Part shown: piece after piece, positions 56,407 through 64,000 of the stretch
How positions within the stretch are numbered: the first letter of the stretch is position 1
Layout: each line of letters opens with the position of its first letter
Source of the DNA: Gillisella vitis
GTDB taxonomy: Bacteria > Pseudomonadota > Alphaproteobacteria > Rhizobiales > Rhizobiaceae
DNA length: 64,000 nucleotides
NCBI GenBank assembly: GCA_009744235.1
Contig: WPHV01000012.1
Span: 123,569 to 187,568, forward strand
Direction: 5' to 3'
Made by a program: the position numbers and the translations under genes
Notes under the pieces: generated by a model
Database searches by the model: none
The model's input: the letters and a program-made list of their open reading frames with translations, nothing else
Told to the model about the DNA's origin: nothing

Positions 56407-56663
56407 AACAGGCCTTTAAAACCGGAAATTGTAAAACAGACTCACGAAAAGTAGCAGTCTTTGATTTAAATTAATTTGCATTGTTCACGAAAGTGTCATG
56501 ATCTCTAAACCTGAGCAGTCAAAAAAGCACTGTTCTGGAGTTTGTTACGGGAAAAACGCAATCCGATTTTCTCGATAAGGACAGACTGAAACAAGGGAAA
56601 TGCGTGTCCCTCAGGTTGCAAGCAGATCTGAGAGGCCGCAATGGAAACACTTTGGAGAACATC

Positions 56664-56804
56664 ATGCCCGCCCCCCTGCAAGCTAAAGAAGCCCCGCAAC
56701 CGGCCAAGCCGGAATTGAGCGATAATTACCGTCCGATCGGTCTGAAAGCGGTGATTGCCGCCGCTCTGATGTTGAAGCGAGCGCCGATCAAGAAAGTTGC
56801 GTGA
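56664..56804 (+). CDS. Small protein of 46 residues, function unknown
   Basis: Begins MPAPLQAKEAPQPAKPELSD and ends in a short amphipathic, basic helix (IGLKAVIAAALMLKRAPIKK). GGAG stands six bases before the ATG. The composition and Shine-Dalgarno suggest a real small protein. An in-frame ATG at 56604 would extend it by 20 residues but lacks a ribosome site. It lies between pssA and the convergent HMCES gene. Confidence 0.55.
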   Translation: MPAPLQAKEAPQPAKPELSDNYRPIGLKAVIAAALMLKRAPIKKVA

Positions 56805-56827
56805 GGGCGCACTTTTTCCAATACCGT

Positions 56828-57583
56828 TCAAAACAGCGATAGCTGTTGCGAAGGCGGCTTGGGCTCGGCTTTCGGCGTCGGGTTTTCGATACGGATTTGC
56901 ACATCCGGGCCGGTATTGGCGACCTTGTTGACCTTATCGGAAACCGGAATGGCTTCGAATATGTCCTCGCCTGCCGGTTTCAACAGATCAGCGACATGGC
57001 GTGGCTCCTGGCGCTTGCAATCCAGCCAACGCTCGAAATCCTCCGGGCCGATCACGACCGGCATGCGGTCGTGGATCGCTCGGATCGACTGATTCGCACG
57101 GGTGGTCAGGATGGCACCGGTATCGATTTCAGATCCATCGGCGGCGGCAAAGGTTTCGACCAGTCCCCCGAAAGCGACAATACCGCCCTGGGTGGGGCGG
57201 ATCCAATAAGCCTGCGGTTTTTCACCGCTTTCTTTTGCTGGCCGATACCATTCGTAAAAGCCGGAGGCCGGGATCAAAACACGGCGATGGCGCATGGCGC
57301 CGCGAAAAGATGCCTTGGTTTCCGCCGTCTCAGAACGCGCATTGATCAGCAGTGGAAAATCACTTGGATCTTTCACCCAGCCGGGCAGAAAACCCCAGCG
57401 CACCAGCAGCGCCCGCCTGCTTGGCAGGTTACTGCCCATCATCGGCACCTCGCCATTGCCAACAGTCAGGATCGGCTGGGTCGGAGCAATATTAAACCGG
57501 GGCGGAAAAGCCTCGAGTTCGTGCAGACCAAATGCCTCCACGATTTCATCCGGTGTCACGGTCAGGGCAAAACGTCCACACAT
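56828..57583 (-). CDS. SOS response-associated peptidase (YedK/HMCES)
   Basis: 251-aa protein starting MCGRFALT; Cys2 becomes the N-terminal nucleophile that crosslinks abasic sites in single-stranded DNA, a shield against breakage. Other family residues are FNIAPTQPIL, NARSETAETKASF (Asn/Arg/Glu) and the active histidine in AIHDRMPVVI. ATG 57583 is required to put Cys at position 2; the in-frame upstream ATG at 57736 would bury it. It is divergent from the NUDIX gene. Confidence 0.93.
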   Translation of the reverse strand: MCGRFALTVTPDEIVEAFGLHELEAFPPRFNIAPTQPILTVGNGEVPMMGSNLPSRRALLVRWGFLPGWVKDPSDFPLLINARSETAETKASFRGAMRHRRVLIPASGFYEWYRPAKESGEKPQAYWIRPTQGGIVAFGGLVETFAAADGSEIDTGAILTTRANQSIRAIHDRMPVVIGPEDFERWLDCKRQEPRHVADLLKPAGEDIFEAIPVSDKVNKVANTGPDVQIRIENPTPKAEPKPPSQQLSLF

Positions 57584-57673
57584 GCACTTGTCTTCGCAGT
57601 CACAGAGCCTATCGTCAAGCGACCTTATAACGGCTGCCTGATGCATCGGGTCAGCAAACAGAACGAGCACCGT

Positions 57674-58114
57674 ATGACCGAGCAACCCGTCCCGGTTTTT
57701 TTCGCCCCCGCCTCCTCCGCCATCGTGATCCGCCAAGGCAAGCTGCTGTTGGTCAAGCGGTCAAAGCCGCCAGCCGCCGATCTCTACGCCTTTCCCGGCG
57801 GGCGTGGCGAACCCGGCGAAACACCGGAAGAGACCGCTTTGCGTGAGCTCAATGAGGAAACAGGGTTGTCGGCCCATGCGCCCAGTCTGTTTGCCAGCTA
57901 CGACCTCTACCCCGACCCGGGCGGCCCCAGTCACCATCACTTCCGGCTTTCCGTTTTCCTCGTCACCCTGGACGACCCGGCGGCGGCGGCAGTCGCCCAA
58001 AGCGATGCCGCAGCGCTGGGCTGGTTTAGCCCGGTGGAAATCCGGGATCTGCCCGTGCCACCGAGCGTGCGCGACTGCGTGGAAAAGCTGGTGGCTTGCG
58101 GTAAAGCAGCGTAA
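57674..58114 (+). CDS. NUDIX hydrolase
   Basis: 146-aa protein with a complete NUDIX box: G-RGEPG-E-TPEETAL-RELNEETGL, residues about 43-65. These enzymes cleave nucleoside diphosphates linked to another group; members of this size may clean oxidised nucleotides or ADP-ribose. ATG 57674 has only a weak Shine-Dalgarno; ATG 57641 in frame is an alternative adding 11 residues. It is divergent from the HMCES gene, a natural DNA-damage pairing. Confidence 0.87.
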   Translation: MTEQPVPVFFAPASSAIVIRQGKLLLVKRSKPPAADLYAFPGGRGEPGETPEETALRELNEETGLSAHAPSLFASYDLYPDPGGPSHHHFRLSVFLVTLDDPAAAAVAQSDAAALGWFSPVEIRDLPVPPSVRDCVEKLVACGKAA

Positions 58115-58183
58115 ACGAAGGCGGGAATCGTGATAAGGTTGAAGTCAATCCCGGCTAATCTGCCGGATATGCCATGGATATGC

Positions 58184-58618
58184 ATGACCCGACGAATACT
58201 GTTTTTTTCCGCACTTTCTACCCTATCCGTCCTCATGGCGGGAATTGCCGCAGCGGCAAGTGTTGCGCCTCCAGCAAAGCTGCCCAGCGAGGCTGCAACG
58301 CCTGCGCAACAGGCAACGCCCTATGACGGACAGTTGAATCGGCTCTCGGAAATCCTGGGGACCGTGACCTATCTGCGCAATCTCTGCGCGGGCCAACCGG
58401 AGCAGCAATGGCGGGCTGTCGCCGAAAAGCTCATCGCGCTCGATGCAGGCACTGAACCGGCCCGCAAACAGGTGCTGACAGCCGCCTATAACCGTGGTTA
58501 TCGGGCCTTTGCCGCAGTCCATCCCTCTTGCACTTCTGCCGCTCGGGTGGCAGAAAGCCAGTATCGTGCTGAAGGCGCAACACTTGTTCGGGAAATGACG
58601 GCGCGCTTTGGAAATTAA
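58184..58618 (+). CDS. TIGR02301-type periplasmic protein, function unknown
   Basis: 144-aa protein with a signal peptide (RILFFSALSTLSVLMAGIAAAA), then a domain with DGQLNRLSEILGTVTYLRNLC and conserved cysteines (NLCAGQPEQQW, HPSCTSAARV). This resembles the TIGR02301 family found widely in rhizobia. ATG 58184 is preferred because it starts a normal signal peptide; ATG 58169 and 58130 are possible. Confidence 0.7.
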   Translation: MTRRILFFSALSTLSVLMAGIAAAASVAPPAKLPSEAATPAQQATPYDGQLNRLSEILGTVTYLRNLCAGQPEQQWRAVAEKLIALDAGTEPARKQVLTAAYNRGYRAFAAVHPSCTSAARVAESQYRAEGATLVREMTARFGN

Positions 58619-58717
58619 CCAATAATTCATCCGATTTAGCATTCGCCCGTGTCGTTTTGATAAAACACTGATAGAGTCGTTAACAGCTGAGTAAGTATCG
58701 CTTCGAGGACATGCAGA

Positions 58718-58975
58718 ATGGAACCACGCCGCAACGAGATTGACGACATGATCGTTCATGAAAAGATGCAGGCTGCCCTCGAATATCAGAACGAGGCCTG
58801 GGCCGACGGCATGGCTGACGGTATCGAACCGGAAATCATCGCCGATGCGGCCATTGCACTGGCCATGCGCGAAACCATCCGCATTCATGGTGAAGATGGT
58901 GCGGAAGCCATGTTGGAGTCTTTGCGCGCCCGTATGCTGGCCGGTGAGTTTTCTCCCAAGCGAAGTGTTCAGTAA
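58718..58975 (+). CDS. Small conserved rhizobial-type acidic protein
   Basis: 85-aa protein, strongly helical and acidic (IDDMIVHEKMQAALEYQNEAW, then EPEIIADAAIALAMRETI). No signal peptide or membrane segment. AGGAC precedes the ATG. It is not recognised beyond its look; it lies 17 bases before the next gene, with which it may be co-transcribed. Confidence 0.7.
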   Translation: MEPRRNEIDDMIVHEKMQAALEYQNEAWADGMADGIEPEIIADAAIALAMRETIRIHGEDGAEAMLESLRARMLAGEFSPKRSVQ

Positions 58976-58992
58976 GTTTCAGAGGCAAGAAG

Positions 58993-59769
58993 ATGCGCAA
59001 GGCATGCCAGACCGGAGCAAAGGCAACCGGTCTCAAGAACAATGTAAAAACAATGCTGGTCTGCGGCTGGATGGCAAGTATTGCCGTTGTCGCTCTGCCG
59101 GGCAGCAGTTTCGCTCTGTCGGAATTGCAGGGCGGCGCCAAGGATGCGGCGCAGCAGGGACAGCAACCGCAAACCGGCCAGCAGCCGGGCCTGCCAACCG
59201 ATAGCACCTCCGATCCGAAGAGCGCGCCCAGCACCGAACCACAGCAGGCAACCCCCGCCGACAAGGCGAAGGCAGCGACTGCCGAAGCGGCACCCCACAC
59301 GCCTGTTGAGGTGATCTACGATATTAGCAAGGCCCCCGAACCCGTGCGCAAACTGCGCGAGAAGCTGGTGGAAGCCGCAGCCTCCGGCGACCCGGAACGG
59401 TTACGCGCGCTTCTGGCAGGCGGCAACGATCCGACCGCGCTGGCACTTGGCAATGACAATGGCGACCCGATCCAAACGATCAAGAGCGTTTCTGGCGATC
59501 CCGATGGCCTCGAAGTCCTGGCCATCATGCTGGACGTGCTGTCGACCGGCTTCGTGCATGTCAATGCCGGAACCCCGGAGGAAGCCTATGTCTGGCCGTA
59601 TTTTGCCGAAAAGCCGCTGACAACGCTGACCCCACCGGAAAAAGTGGAATTGCTGCGGCTGGTGACAGCGGGCGATTTTGAAAACATGCTGGAAGTTGGC
59701 AATTACAATTTCTTCCGCATCGGCATTGCACCCGATGGAAAATGGAAATTCTTCACGGCAGGCGATTGA
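58993..59769 (+). CDS. Secreted or periplasmic protein of unknown function
   Basis: 258-aa protein. An N-terminal basic region and a hydrophobic stretch (VCGWMASIAVVALPGSSFA) look like a signal peptide with a long n-region. A Gln/Pro/Thr-rich linker (GQQPQTGQQPG) precedes a folded domain from about residue 105 (VEVIYDISKAPEPVRKLREKL) ending in YNFFRIGIAPDGKWKFF. The domain has a look of rhizobial conserved proteins but I do not recognise a family. Confidence 0.7.
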   Translation: MRKACQTGAKATGLKNNVKTMLVCGWMASIAVVALPGSSFALSELQGGAKDAAQQGQQPQTGQQPGLPTDSTSDPKSAPSTEPQQATPADKAKAATAEAAPHTPVEVIYDISKAPEPVRKLREKLVEAAASGDPERLRALLAGGNDPTALALGNDNGDPIQTIKSVSGDPDGLEVLAIMLDVLSTGFVHVNAGTPEEAYVWPYFAEKPLTTLTPPEKVELLRLVTAGDFENMLEVGNYNFFRIGIAPDGKWKFFTAGD

Positions 59770-59981
59770 TGGACGCGTGCTTGCCTTGGAAAAGTGGGCC
59801 CCGCGTTTCCCAACAAGGCAAATGATGTCATAGGTCACGAGAGGTTGCCGGGTTCAGTTTGAGCCAGGCAGCCTCTAGCCTATTTGACCTTGCGGCAATC
59901 AATTTGCTGAAGAGAAAAATATGCAATCCACGACCTCGCCTAATACTGCCGTGGTTTCGCAAGATGTGATTGGATCGTCTC

Positions 59982-60824
59982 ATGCCAGCCGTTTTTCTTG
60001 AAAACCGGGCTTTTCTAAAGGTGGCTGGAGCAGAGGCCGCGCATTTTCTCAACAATTTGCTGACAGCAGATCTCGGCCTTATCGAACCTGGACAAGCCGC
60101 GCCCTCGGCGTTGCTGACACCCCAGGGCAAGATCCTGTTTGACATGCTGGTCTATCCGCTGGCCGATGGCTATCTGCTGGAGGTAGCATCTGACGAACAA
60201 GAGGCCCTGCTGCGCCGTTTGACACTCTACAAGCTGCGCGCCGCCGTGACCCTTACCGCCGCTGAATTTACCGGTGTCACAGTGATTTGGGACGAGGCGC
60301 CGACTGAATCCGCTTTTCAGGATCGTCGTTTCACCGCTGCCAGCGACACGGTCTGGCGCGTGCCGGGTCGCGTCAACTCGGCTGGGGCTGATGTCCGGCT
60401 CTATACAGCATTGCGAATCAAAGCCGGGGTGGCAGAAGCGGGGCTCGACTATCCGCTTCAGGATGCCTATCCGCACGACGTGCTGCTTGATCTCAATGGC
60501 GGCGTCTCCTTCAAGAAGGGCTGTTATGTCGGGCAGGAAGTGGTGTCGCGTATGCATCACCGTAAGATGGCCCGCCGCCGGATCGCCATCGTTTCCGCTG
60601 ACACTGCCCTACCCGCGACCGGCACCGAGCTTCGTGCCGATGGTAAGCCGCTTGGCACACTCGGCACCATCTTGGACAACATGGGATTGGCGATCGTCCG
60701 CATCGACCGCACTGGCGATGCGATAACAAATGGCACGCCTATTCTGGCCGGCGATCAGGCTGTGCGTCTGCACCTGCCCGCCTGGACCGGTCTGGATTTT
60801 CCTGCCGCGTCAGACGAAGACTGA
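59982..60824 (+). CDS. YgfZ/GcvT-domain folate-binding protein
   Basis: 280-aa protein with the GcvT-like fold and the YgfZ motif KKGCYVGQEVVSRMHHR near residue 175, in which the cysteine is essential in E. coli YgfZ. YgfZ helps assemble or repair iron-sulfur enzymes with tetrahydrofolate. ATG 59982 (MPAVFLENRAFLKV) is preferred to the ATG at 59970. Its stop is one base before the HD hydrolase start, and the three genes to 62012 likely form an operon. Confidence 0.87.
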   Translation: MPAVFLENRAFLKVAGAEAAHFLNNLLTADLGLIEPGQAAPSALLTPQGKILFDMLVYPLADGYLLEVASDEQEALLRRLTLYKLRAAVTLTAAEFTGVTVIWDEAPTESAFQDRRFTAASDTVWRVPGRVNSAGADVRLYTALRIKAGVAEAGLDYPLQDAYPHDVLLDLNGGVSFKKGCYVGQEVVSRMHHRKMARRRIAIVSADTALPATGTELRADGKPLGTLGTILDNMGLAIVRIDRTGDAITNGTPILAGDQAVRLHLPAWTGLDFPAASDED

Positions 60825-60825
60825 C

Positions 60826-61473
60826 ATGCCCGTCGTCCCTCCTCCGATATCGGCGCGGGCCTGGCAACGGATGCTGTCGGGCCGTCGTCTCGATCTTCTC
60901 GACCCTTCGCCGCTTGATGTCGAGCTTTCCGATATTGCCCATGGCCTGGCCCGCGTCGCCCGCTGGAATGGCCAGACGATTGGCGACCATGCCTTTTCCG
61001 TTGCCCAACACAGCCTTGTGGTCGAAGAGATCTTTCGCCGCTGCAATAGCAAATACAGCGCCAACGACCTGCAAATGGCCTTGCTGCACGATGCGCCGGA
61101 ATATGTGATCGGCGATATGATTTCGCCCTTCAAGGCGGTGGTGGGCGGCGGCTATAAGCTGGTCGAAAAGCGGCTGGAGGCGGCCATCCATCTGCGATTT
61201 GGCTTGCCCTCGCATCCCACGGCCAGCCTGAAAAGCCTGATCAAGAAAGCCGATAGCATCGCCGCCTATTTCGAGGCCACCGAGCTTGCGGGATTTACCA
61301 ACACGGAAGCCGTGCGAATCTTCGGCCAACCGCGCCATATTACCGCCGACATGCTGCCACTTGCCCCTATGCCAGCCATTGAAGCCCAGCGGCAATTCGC
61401 GGAGCGTTTCGACGCCATCGAGCGACTTCGAGAGGCGGAAAATCACAAAAAAACCGCTACGGGTGCGCCATGA
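60826..61473 (+). CDS. HD domain phosphohydrolase (YfbR-like)
   Basis: 215-aa protein with the HD metal residues: the first His in GDHAFSVAQHSLVV, His-Asp in ALLHDAPEYVIGDM, and the final Asp in IKKADSIAAYFEA. The layout fits 5'-deoxynucleotidases of the YfbR kind. ATG 60826 follows the YgfZ stop; the stop overlaps the next gene's ATG by four bases. Confidence 0.85.
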   Translation: MPVVPPPISARAWQRMLSGRRLDLLDPSPLDVELSDIAHGLARVARWNGQTIGDHAFSVAQHSLVVEEIFRRCNSKYSANDLQMALLHDAPEYVIGDMISPFKAVVGGGYKLVEKRLEAAIHLRFGLPSHPTASLKSLIKKADSIAAYFEATELAGFTNTEAVRIFGQPRHITADMLPLAPMPAIEAQRQFAERFDAIERLREAENHKKTATGAP

Positions 61474-62012
61474 GCTATTTCGTCGTCAGCCCGCTGGCTC
61501 GCCTTGCCGAAATGGCGGTGCGCCACAAGGCGAAAGAAATGATTAGCCTGCTGGCCAAGGGCCAGGATTTTCATCGCCCCGCAGTGATTTCACCGGATCG
61601 CCATCTTACGCTTGCGCTGAACGACATTACCTTTGCAGGCAGAGGTGATCTCATCGCCCCGCAAGACGTGCATGTGGAACAGATCATTCATTTCGTGAGG
61701 GATTGGGACCAGACTGCGCCGCTGCTGATCCATTGCTGGATGGGGGTATCACGCTCTCCAGCCGCAGCCTTGATTGCCAGCCTCGCCTTGCATCCCGAAC
61801 AGGACGATGAGGCGTTGGCGCAAGGCTTACGGGCCGCATCGCCTTTTGCGACGCCCAATATCCGGATGGTGGAGATTGCCGATAGTCTGCTTTCACGCGG
61901 GGGGCGCTTCGTTGCGGCGATGAAAAAGCTAGGCCGTGGTCTGGACGCTGATGGCAATACGCCATTTGTGCTGCCAATTTTTGCAGCCGATCCGGTCTCC
62001 AGCTCCGCTTGA
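61470..62012 (+). CDS. Protein tyrosine phosphatase-like protein
   Basis: 180-aa protein carrying the CX5R phosphatase loop in HCWMGVSRSPAAA near residue 89-101. The rest is compact and helical with no signal peptide. Probably removes phosphate from a protein or small molecule; substrate unknown. It is the last gene of the YgfZ-HD-phosphatase run. Confidence 0.82.
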   Translation: MSYFVVSPLARLAEMAVRHKAKEMISLLAKGQDFHRPAVISPDRHLTLALNDITFAGRGDLIAPQDVHVEQIIHFVRDWDQTAPLLIHCWMGVSRSPAAALIASLALHPEQDDEALAQGLRAASPFATPNIRMVEIADSLLSRGGRFVAAMKKLGRGLDADGNTPFVLPIFAADPVSSSA

Positions 62013-62259
62013 TACGGATGGGCTCGATCCGAGGGATCTATAAATCAGCATTGAATGGGATAAAAAAGGGATAGATTGGTAAAGTTTGAAGCGGGTTCAA
62101 TCGGCATAGGCATCATGTCTCCATGCCGTTTGTTTGCAAGTAGCGGCCCTTCAGGGCAGCATTCAGCCTCATGGCTGATAAAACGATCTCCCAGTCTCAG
62201 TCCTAGAACGATGAGCTCCAAAGTCCTGCACCGGGATAGTCGGGTGCGATAGCGACCCG

Positions 62260-62871
62260 TCAGGCAGCGGCGGTTTGTCCGGTCGTATCGGTTTCGTCGG
62301 CGGTGCCGCCAGCGGAACGATAGGCATTGATAACCGAGCTCATCTGACTGAACACGTCATCCATGGACATGCTGTCTTCACTACCACTGCTGTCACCGGA
62401 CATCATGCTGCTAAGGCTCTGCATGTCGCCCATACCGCCCATCATCATCGGAGGTGGCATTTTAGTCTCGGACTGCAGCTGGTCTTCGGTCACATAGCCA
62501 GCATCTTCCGAGTCAATGGCCTCAAACATCTTGGTCGAATCTTCCTCCGACGCACCCTCCGGACGTGCGTTGACAAATTCTTCCTGGGTTACTTTTCCAT
62601 CGCTATCTGTGTCGATGGACTTGGTTGCATTCTGGTCGGTAGAAGAGCTGTCGCCACGGGCCAGAACCATGGCCATCATATCACTGGAAAGCTGCGAGGA
62701 TGTGCTGTTGGCGGCACTATCGCTCAAAACGGTTGGGTCCTGGGTCCGGGTAGATCCCGCGGATTGTTCTTCCGCAGAAACGACACCATCGCTATTGGTG
62801 TCCAAGCTGGATGTCGAGCCGACGTTGTAAGACGACACCGACGAAAGAGACGCTGAAGAAACGCTCGTCAT
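62260..62871 (-). CDS. EF-hand-like calcium-binding protein
   Basis: 203-aa acidic, Ser-rich protein without a signal peptide. Loops DTNSDGVVSAEE (about residue 24) and DTDSDGKVTQEE (about 86) are canonical 12-residue EF-hands; a third, DSEDAGYVTEDQ (about 120), keeps the calcium-binding pattern less well. A Met-rich run (PPPMMMGGMGDMQ) follows. The start follows AGGGG on the minus strand. Function unknown. Confidence 0.78.
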   Translation of the reverse strand: MTSVSSASLSSVSSYNVGSTSSLDTNSDGVVSAEEQSAGSTRTQDPTVLSDSAANSTSSQLSSDMMAMVLARGDSSSTDQNATKSIDTDSDGKVTQEEFVNARPEGASEEDSTKMFEAIDSEDAGYVTEDQLQSETKMPPPMMMGGMGDMQSLSSMMSGDSSGSEDSMSMDDVFSQMSSVINAYRSAGGTADETDTTGQTAAA

Positions 62872-63233
62872 TGAAAACCCCTGTCTAGGTTGTTTCTATT
62901 TTTATAGCGCCATTTAAACGCGAGACAGGACGGCGCTACGCGATGCCTATCGTGATTTGGGGGCCTTAGTCAAAAGGCAATTGTTATAGGTGATAATTTA
63001 TATGGGCCGGATGATTTCCCTAGAAATCTGGGGTTTTCTAGAGGTTGAGTTGAAAAACGCTCAGTTGTTGCCGCGCGGGATCACGGAAATTTGCGTCCTT
63101 GCGTACCGCTTTTCCACTCTGCGAAGGCCAGGGCAAAATCATGCGATTTTGAGGGTGGATTTATCCTTCAATCTCAGTGGATTTGGGCAATGATACAGCA
63201 GAACCAAGTGATTCCCTGCGAGAAGATGCCCCG
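62872..63233. other. Divergent region between EF-hand and HD genes
   Basis: 362 bases with no gene. TAGCGCC (62905-62911) and GGCGCTA (62932-62938) can pair as a hairpin with a 20-base loop in the EF-hand leader region. No further feature could be supported. Confidence 0.5.
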
Positions 63234-63878
63234 ATGATCGCCACAGCCTTTGCCCCTCATGACGATCTTGCCAAATGGCTCCTGCCGCATGCCACTGAGG
63301 GTAATGACGGCTCGCATGACGCCGCCCATATTTTGCGCGTGTTCAAAAACGCCATGCGCATTCATGCCGTCGAAGGCGGCGACAGTCAGGTTCTTGCCGC
63401 AGCCGTTCTGCTGCACGATTGCGTTTCCATGGAAAAGAACGCGCCCAACCGAGCGGATGCGTCCCGCCTTGCCGCAAAGCAAGCTGAAGCCATCTTGGCT
63501 AACGACAGACAATGGCCAACGAGCAGAGTCCAAGCGGTCTCCCACGCAATTCTCACCCATAGTTTTTCGGCCAATCTTGCACCCGAAACGCTGGAAGCAA
63601 AGATCCTGCAAGACGCCGACCGGCTGGATGCCATCGGAGTGGTCGGGGCGGCGCGCTGTTTCTACATTGCCGGGCGGCTAGGCTCCGGGCTTTACGATCC
63701 AAGCGATCCGAAGGCTTTACATCGCCCACTGGACGACAAGCGCTTTGCCATCGACCATTTTCAGACCAAGCTTTTCAAGCTGGCGGATGGCTTCCAGACC
63801 CCGACCGGACAACACATGGCGCACGAGCGCCATACCCGCCTACAGGCAATTTTCAGCGATTTTCTTGAGGAGATCTAG
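63234..63878 (+). CDS. HD domain hydrolase (YedJ/YpgQ-like)
   Basis: 214-aa protein with HDAAHILRVFKNAMRIH, the AVLLHDC HD pair, and the later Asp in LQDADRLDAIGVVGAAR, as in HD hydrolases of the YedJ kind that act on nucleotides. ATG 63234 (MIATAFAPHDD) is chosen; GTG 63177 in frame would add 19 residues that look unrelated. The TAG stop is next to the presumed end of an IS element. Confidence 0.85.
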   Translation: MIATAFAPHDDLAKWLLPHATEGNDGSHDAAHILRVFKNAMRIHAVEGGDSQVLAAAVLLHDCVSMEKNAPNRADASRLAAKQAEAILANDRQWPTSRVQAVSHAILTHSFSANLAPETLEAKILQDADRLDAIGVVGAARCFYIAGRLGSGLYDPSDPKALHRPLDDKRFAIDHFQTKLFKLADGFQTPTGQHMAHERHTRLQAIFSDFLEEI

Positions 63879-64000
63879 GCTGTAGTGACAATTTAATCAA
63901 TTGATCCATAGCATTATGCTGGCGAGCTTAATGAACCCGAGAAAGTTGGCGGCGAGTTTGTCATATCGCGTGGCGATACGCCGCCACTGCTTGAGCTTGG
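63879..64000 (-). mobile_element. IS5-family insertion sequence, 3' end only
   Basis: The run from about 63879 (starting GGCTGTAGTGACAAT) to the window end appears to be one end of an IS. The exact end cannot be fixed without the other inverted repeat. The transposase tail is on the minus strand. Confidence 0.65.
63897..64000 (-). CDS. IS5-family transposase, C-terminal fragment (runs off window)
   Basis: The minus strand reads KLKQWRRIATRYDKLAANFL, then GFIKLASIMLWIN-stop (TGA, complement of 63897-63899). The RRIATRYDK...ANFL stretch is typical of the C-terminus of IS5/IS427-like DDE transposases. Only the last 34 codons are inside the window, so integrity cannot be judged. Confidence 0.85.
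   Translation of the reverse strand, partial: KLKQWRRIATRYDKLAANFLGFIKLASIMLWIN

Noticed and set aside
56846-57640. Plus-strand extension of the NUDIX frame through the HMCES gene
   Set aside because: The upstream part is antisense to the HMCES gene and has no NUDIX homology. The NUDIX protein begins at 57674.
57584-57673. LexA box between the HMCES and NUDIX genes
   Set aside because: No GTTC-N7-GTTC or its complement with correct spacing was found.
62905-62938. TAGCGCC...GGCGCTA hairpin taken as a fourth copy of the mini-ORF repeat
   Set aside because: Only the stem ends look alike. The TTAAATC block, Shine-Dalgarno and MQ[Q/H]I ORF are missing, and the spacing differs.

Overview
The window reads as chromosomal DNA of a rhizobial alphaproteobacterium (Rhizobiaceae). 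Support comes from the gene order lptD-surA-pdxA-rsmA facing fabD-fabG-acpP-fabF-mltG-yicC-gmk, the block rpsF-rpsR-DUF2232-rplI-dnaB-alr-radA-cvpA-purF, and the psd-pssA pair. A complete GH28 polygalacturonase with a signal peptide fits the grapevine pathogen Allorhizobium (Agrobacterium) vitis, which is known for a chromosomal PehA. The species is an inference. No rRNA, tRNA or CRISPR array was seen.

Layout. 1-3444: tail of lptD, then surA-pdxA-rsmA on the plus strand (outer-membrane biogenesis, vitamin B6, ribosome maturation). 3486-11279: minus-strand methyltransferase, gmk, yicC, mltG, fabF, acpP, fabG, fabD. 11487-15149: accessory plus-strand genes: an aldo/keto reductase, an RTX-like protein with an exact 19-residue period, a protealysin-like M4 metalloprotease and a small putative emfourin-type inhibitor. 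15206-32597: the ribosomal/replication/purine block, interrupted twice: by an amino-acid ABC importer plus AraC regulator between dnaB and alr, and by a UDP-sugar cassette (UDP-xylose synthase, galE, ugd) between radA and cvpA. 32654-41267: a minus-strand surface-polysaccharide and plant-interaction region with two glycosyltransferases, the dTDP-rhamnose genes rfbA/D/B/C and the polygalacturonase.

41613-48454: cysS with a low-GC C-terminal segment, a VOC protein, then a tightly packed run vapB-vapC, three tandem GFA proteins, pip and a citramalate-synthase-like gene. 48702-54640: rarD, a LOG-family protein, a LysM envelope protein and an Atm1-type ABC exporter. 54762-62012: psd-pssA, an abasic-site protease (YedK/HMCES), a NUDIX hydrolase, several small conserved or hypothetical proteins, a YgfZ-like folate-binding protein, an HD hydrolase and a tyrosine phosphatase. 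62260-64000: an EF-hand-like protein, a second HD hydrolase, and the 3' end of an IS5-type transposase running off the window.

The most notable non-gene observations are: (1) an intergenic repeat, two full copies and one fragment, with a strong Shine-Dalgarno, a four-codon ORF (MQ[Q/H]I-stop) and a long hairpin, perfect over 42 bp in one copy; (2) an imperfect second copy of the cysS 3' end, still encoding VTT-EVKR-stop, 544 bp downstream, combined with a low-GC C-terminal cysS segment, which looks like the scar of an exchange or insertion; (3) the linked protease/inhibitor pair; and (4) a toxin-antitoxin module heading what looks like a metabolic operon.
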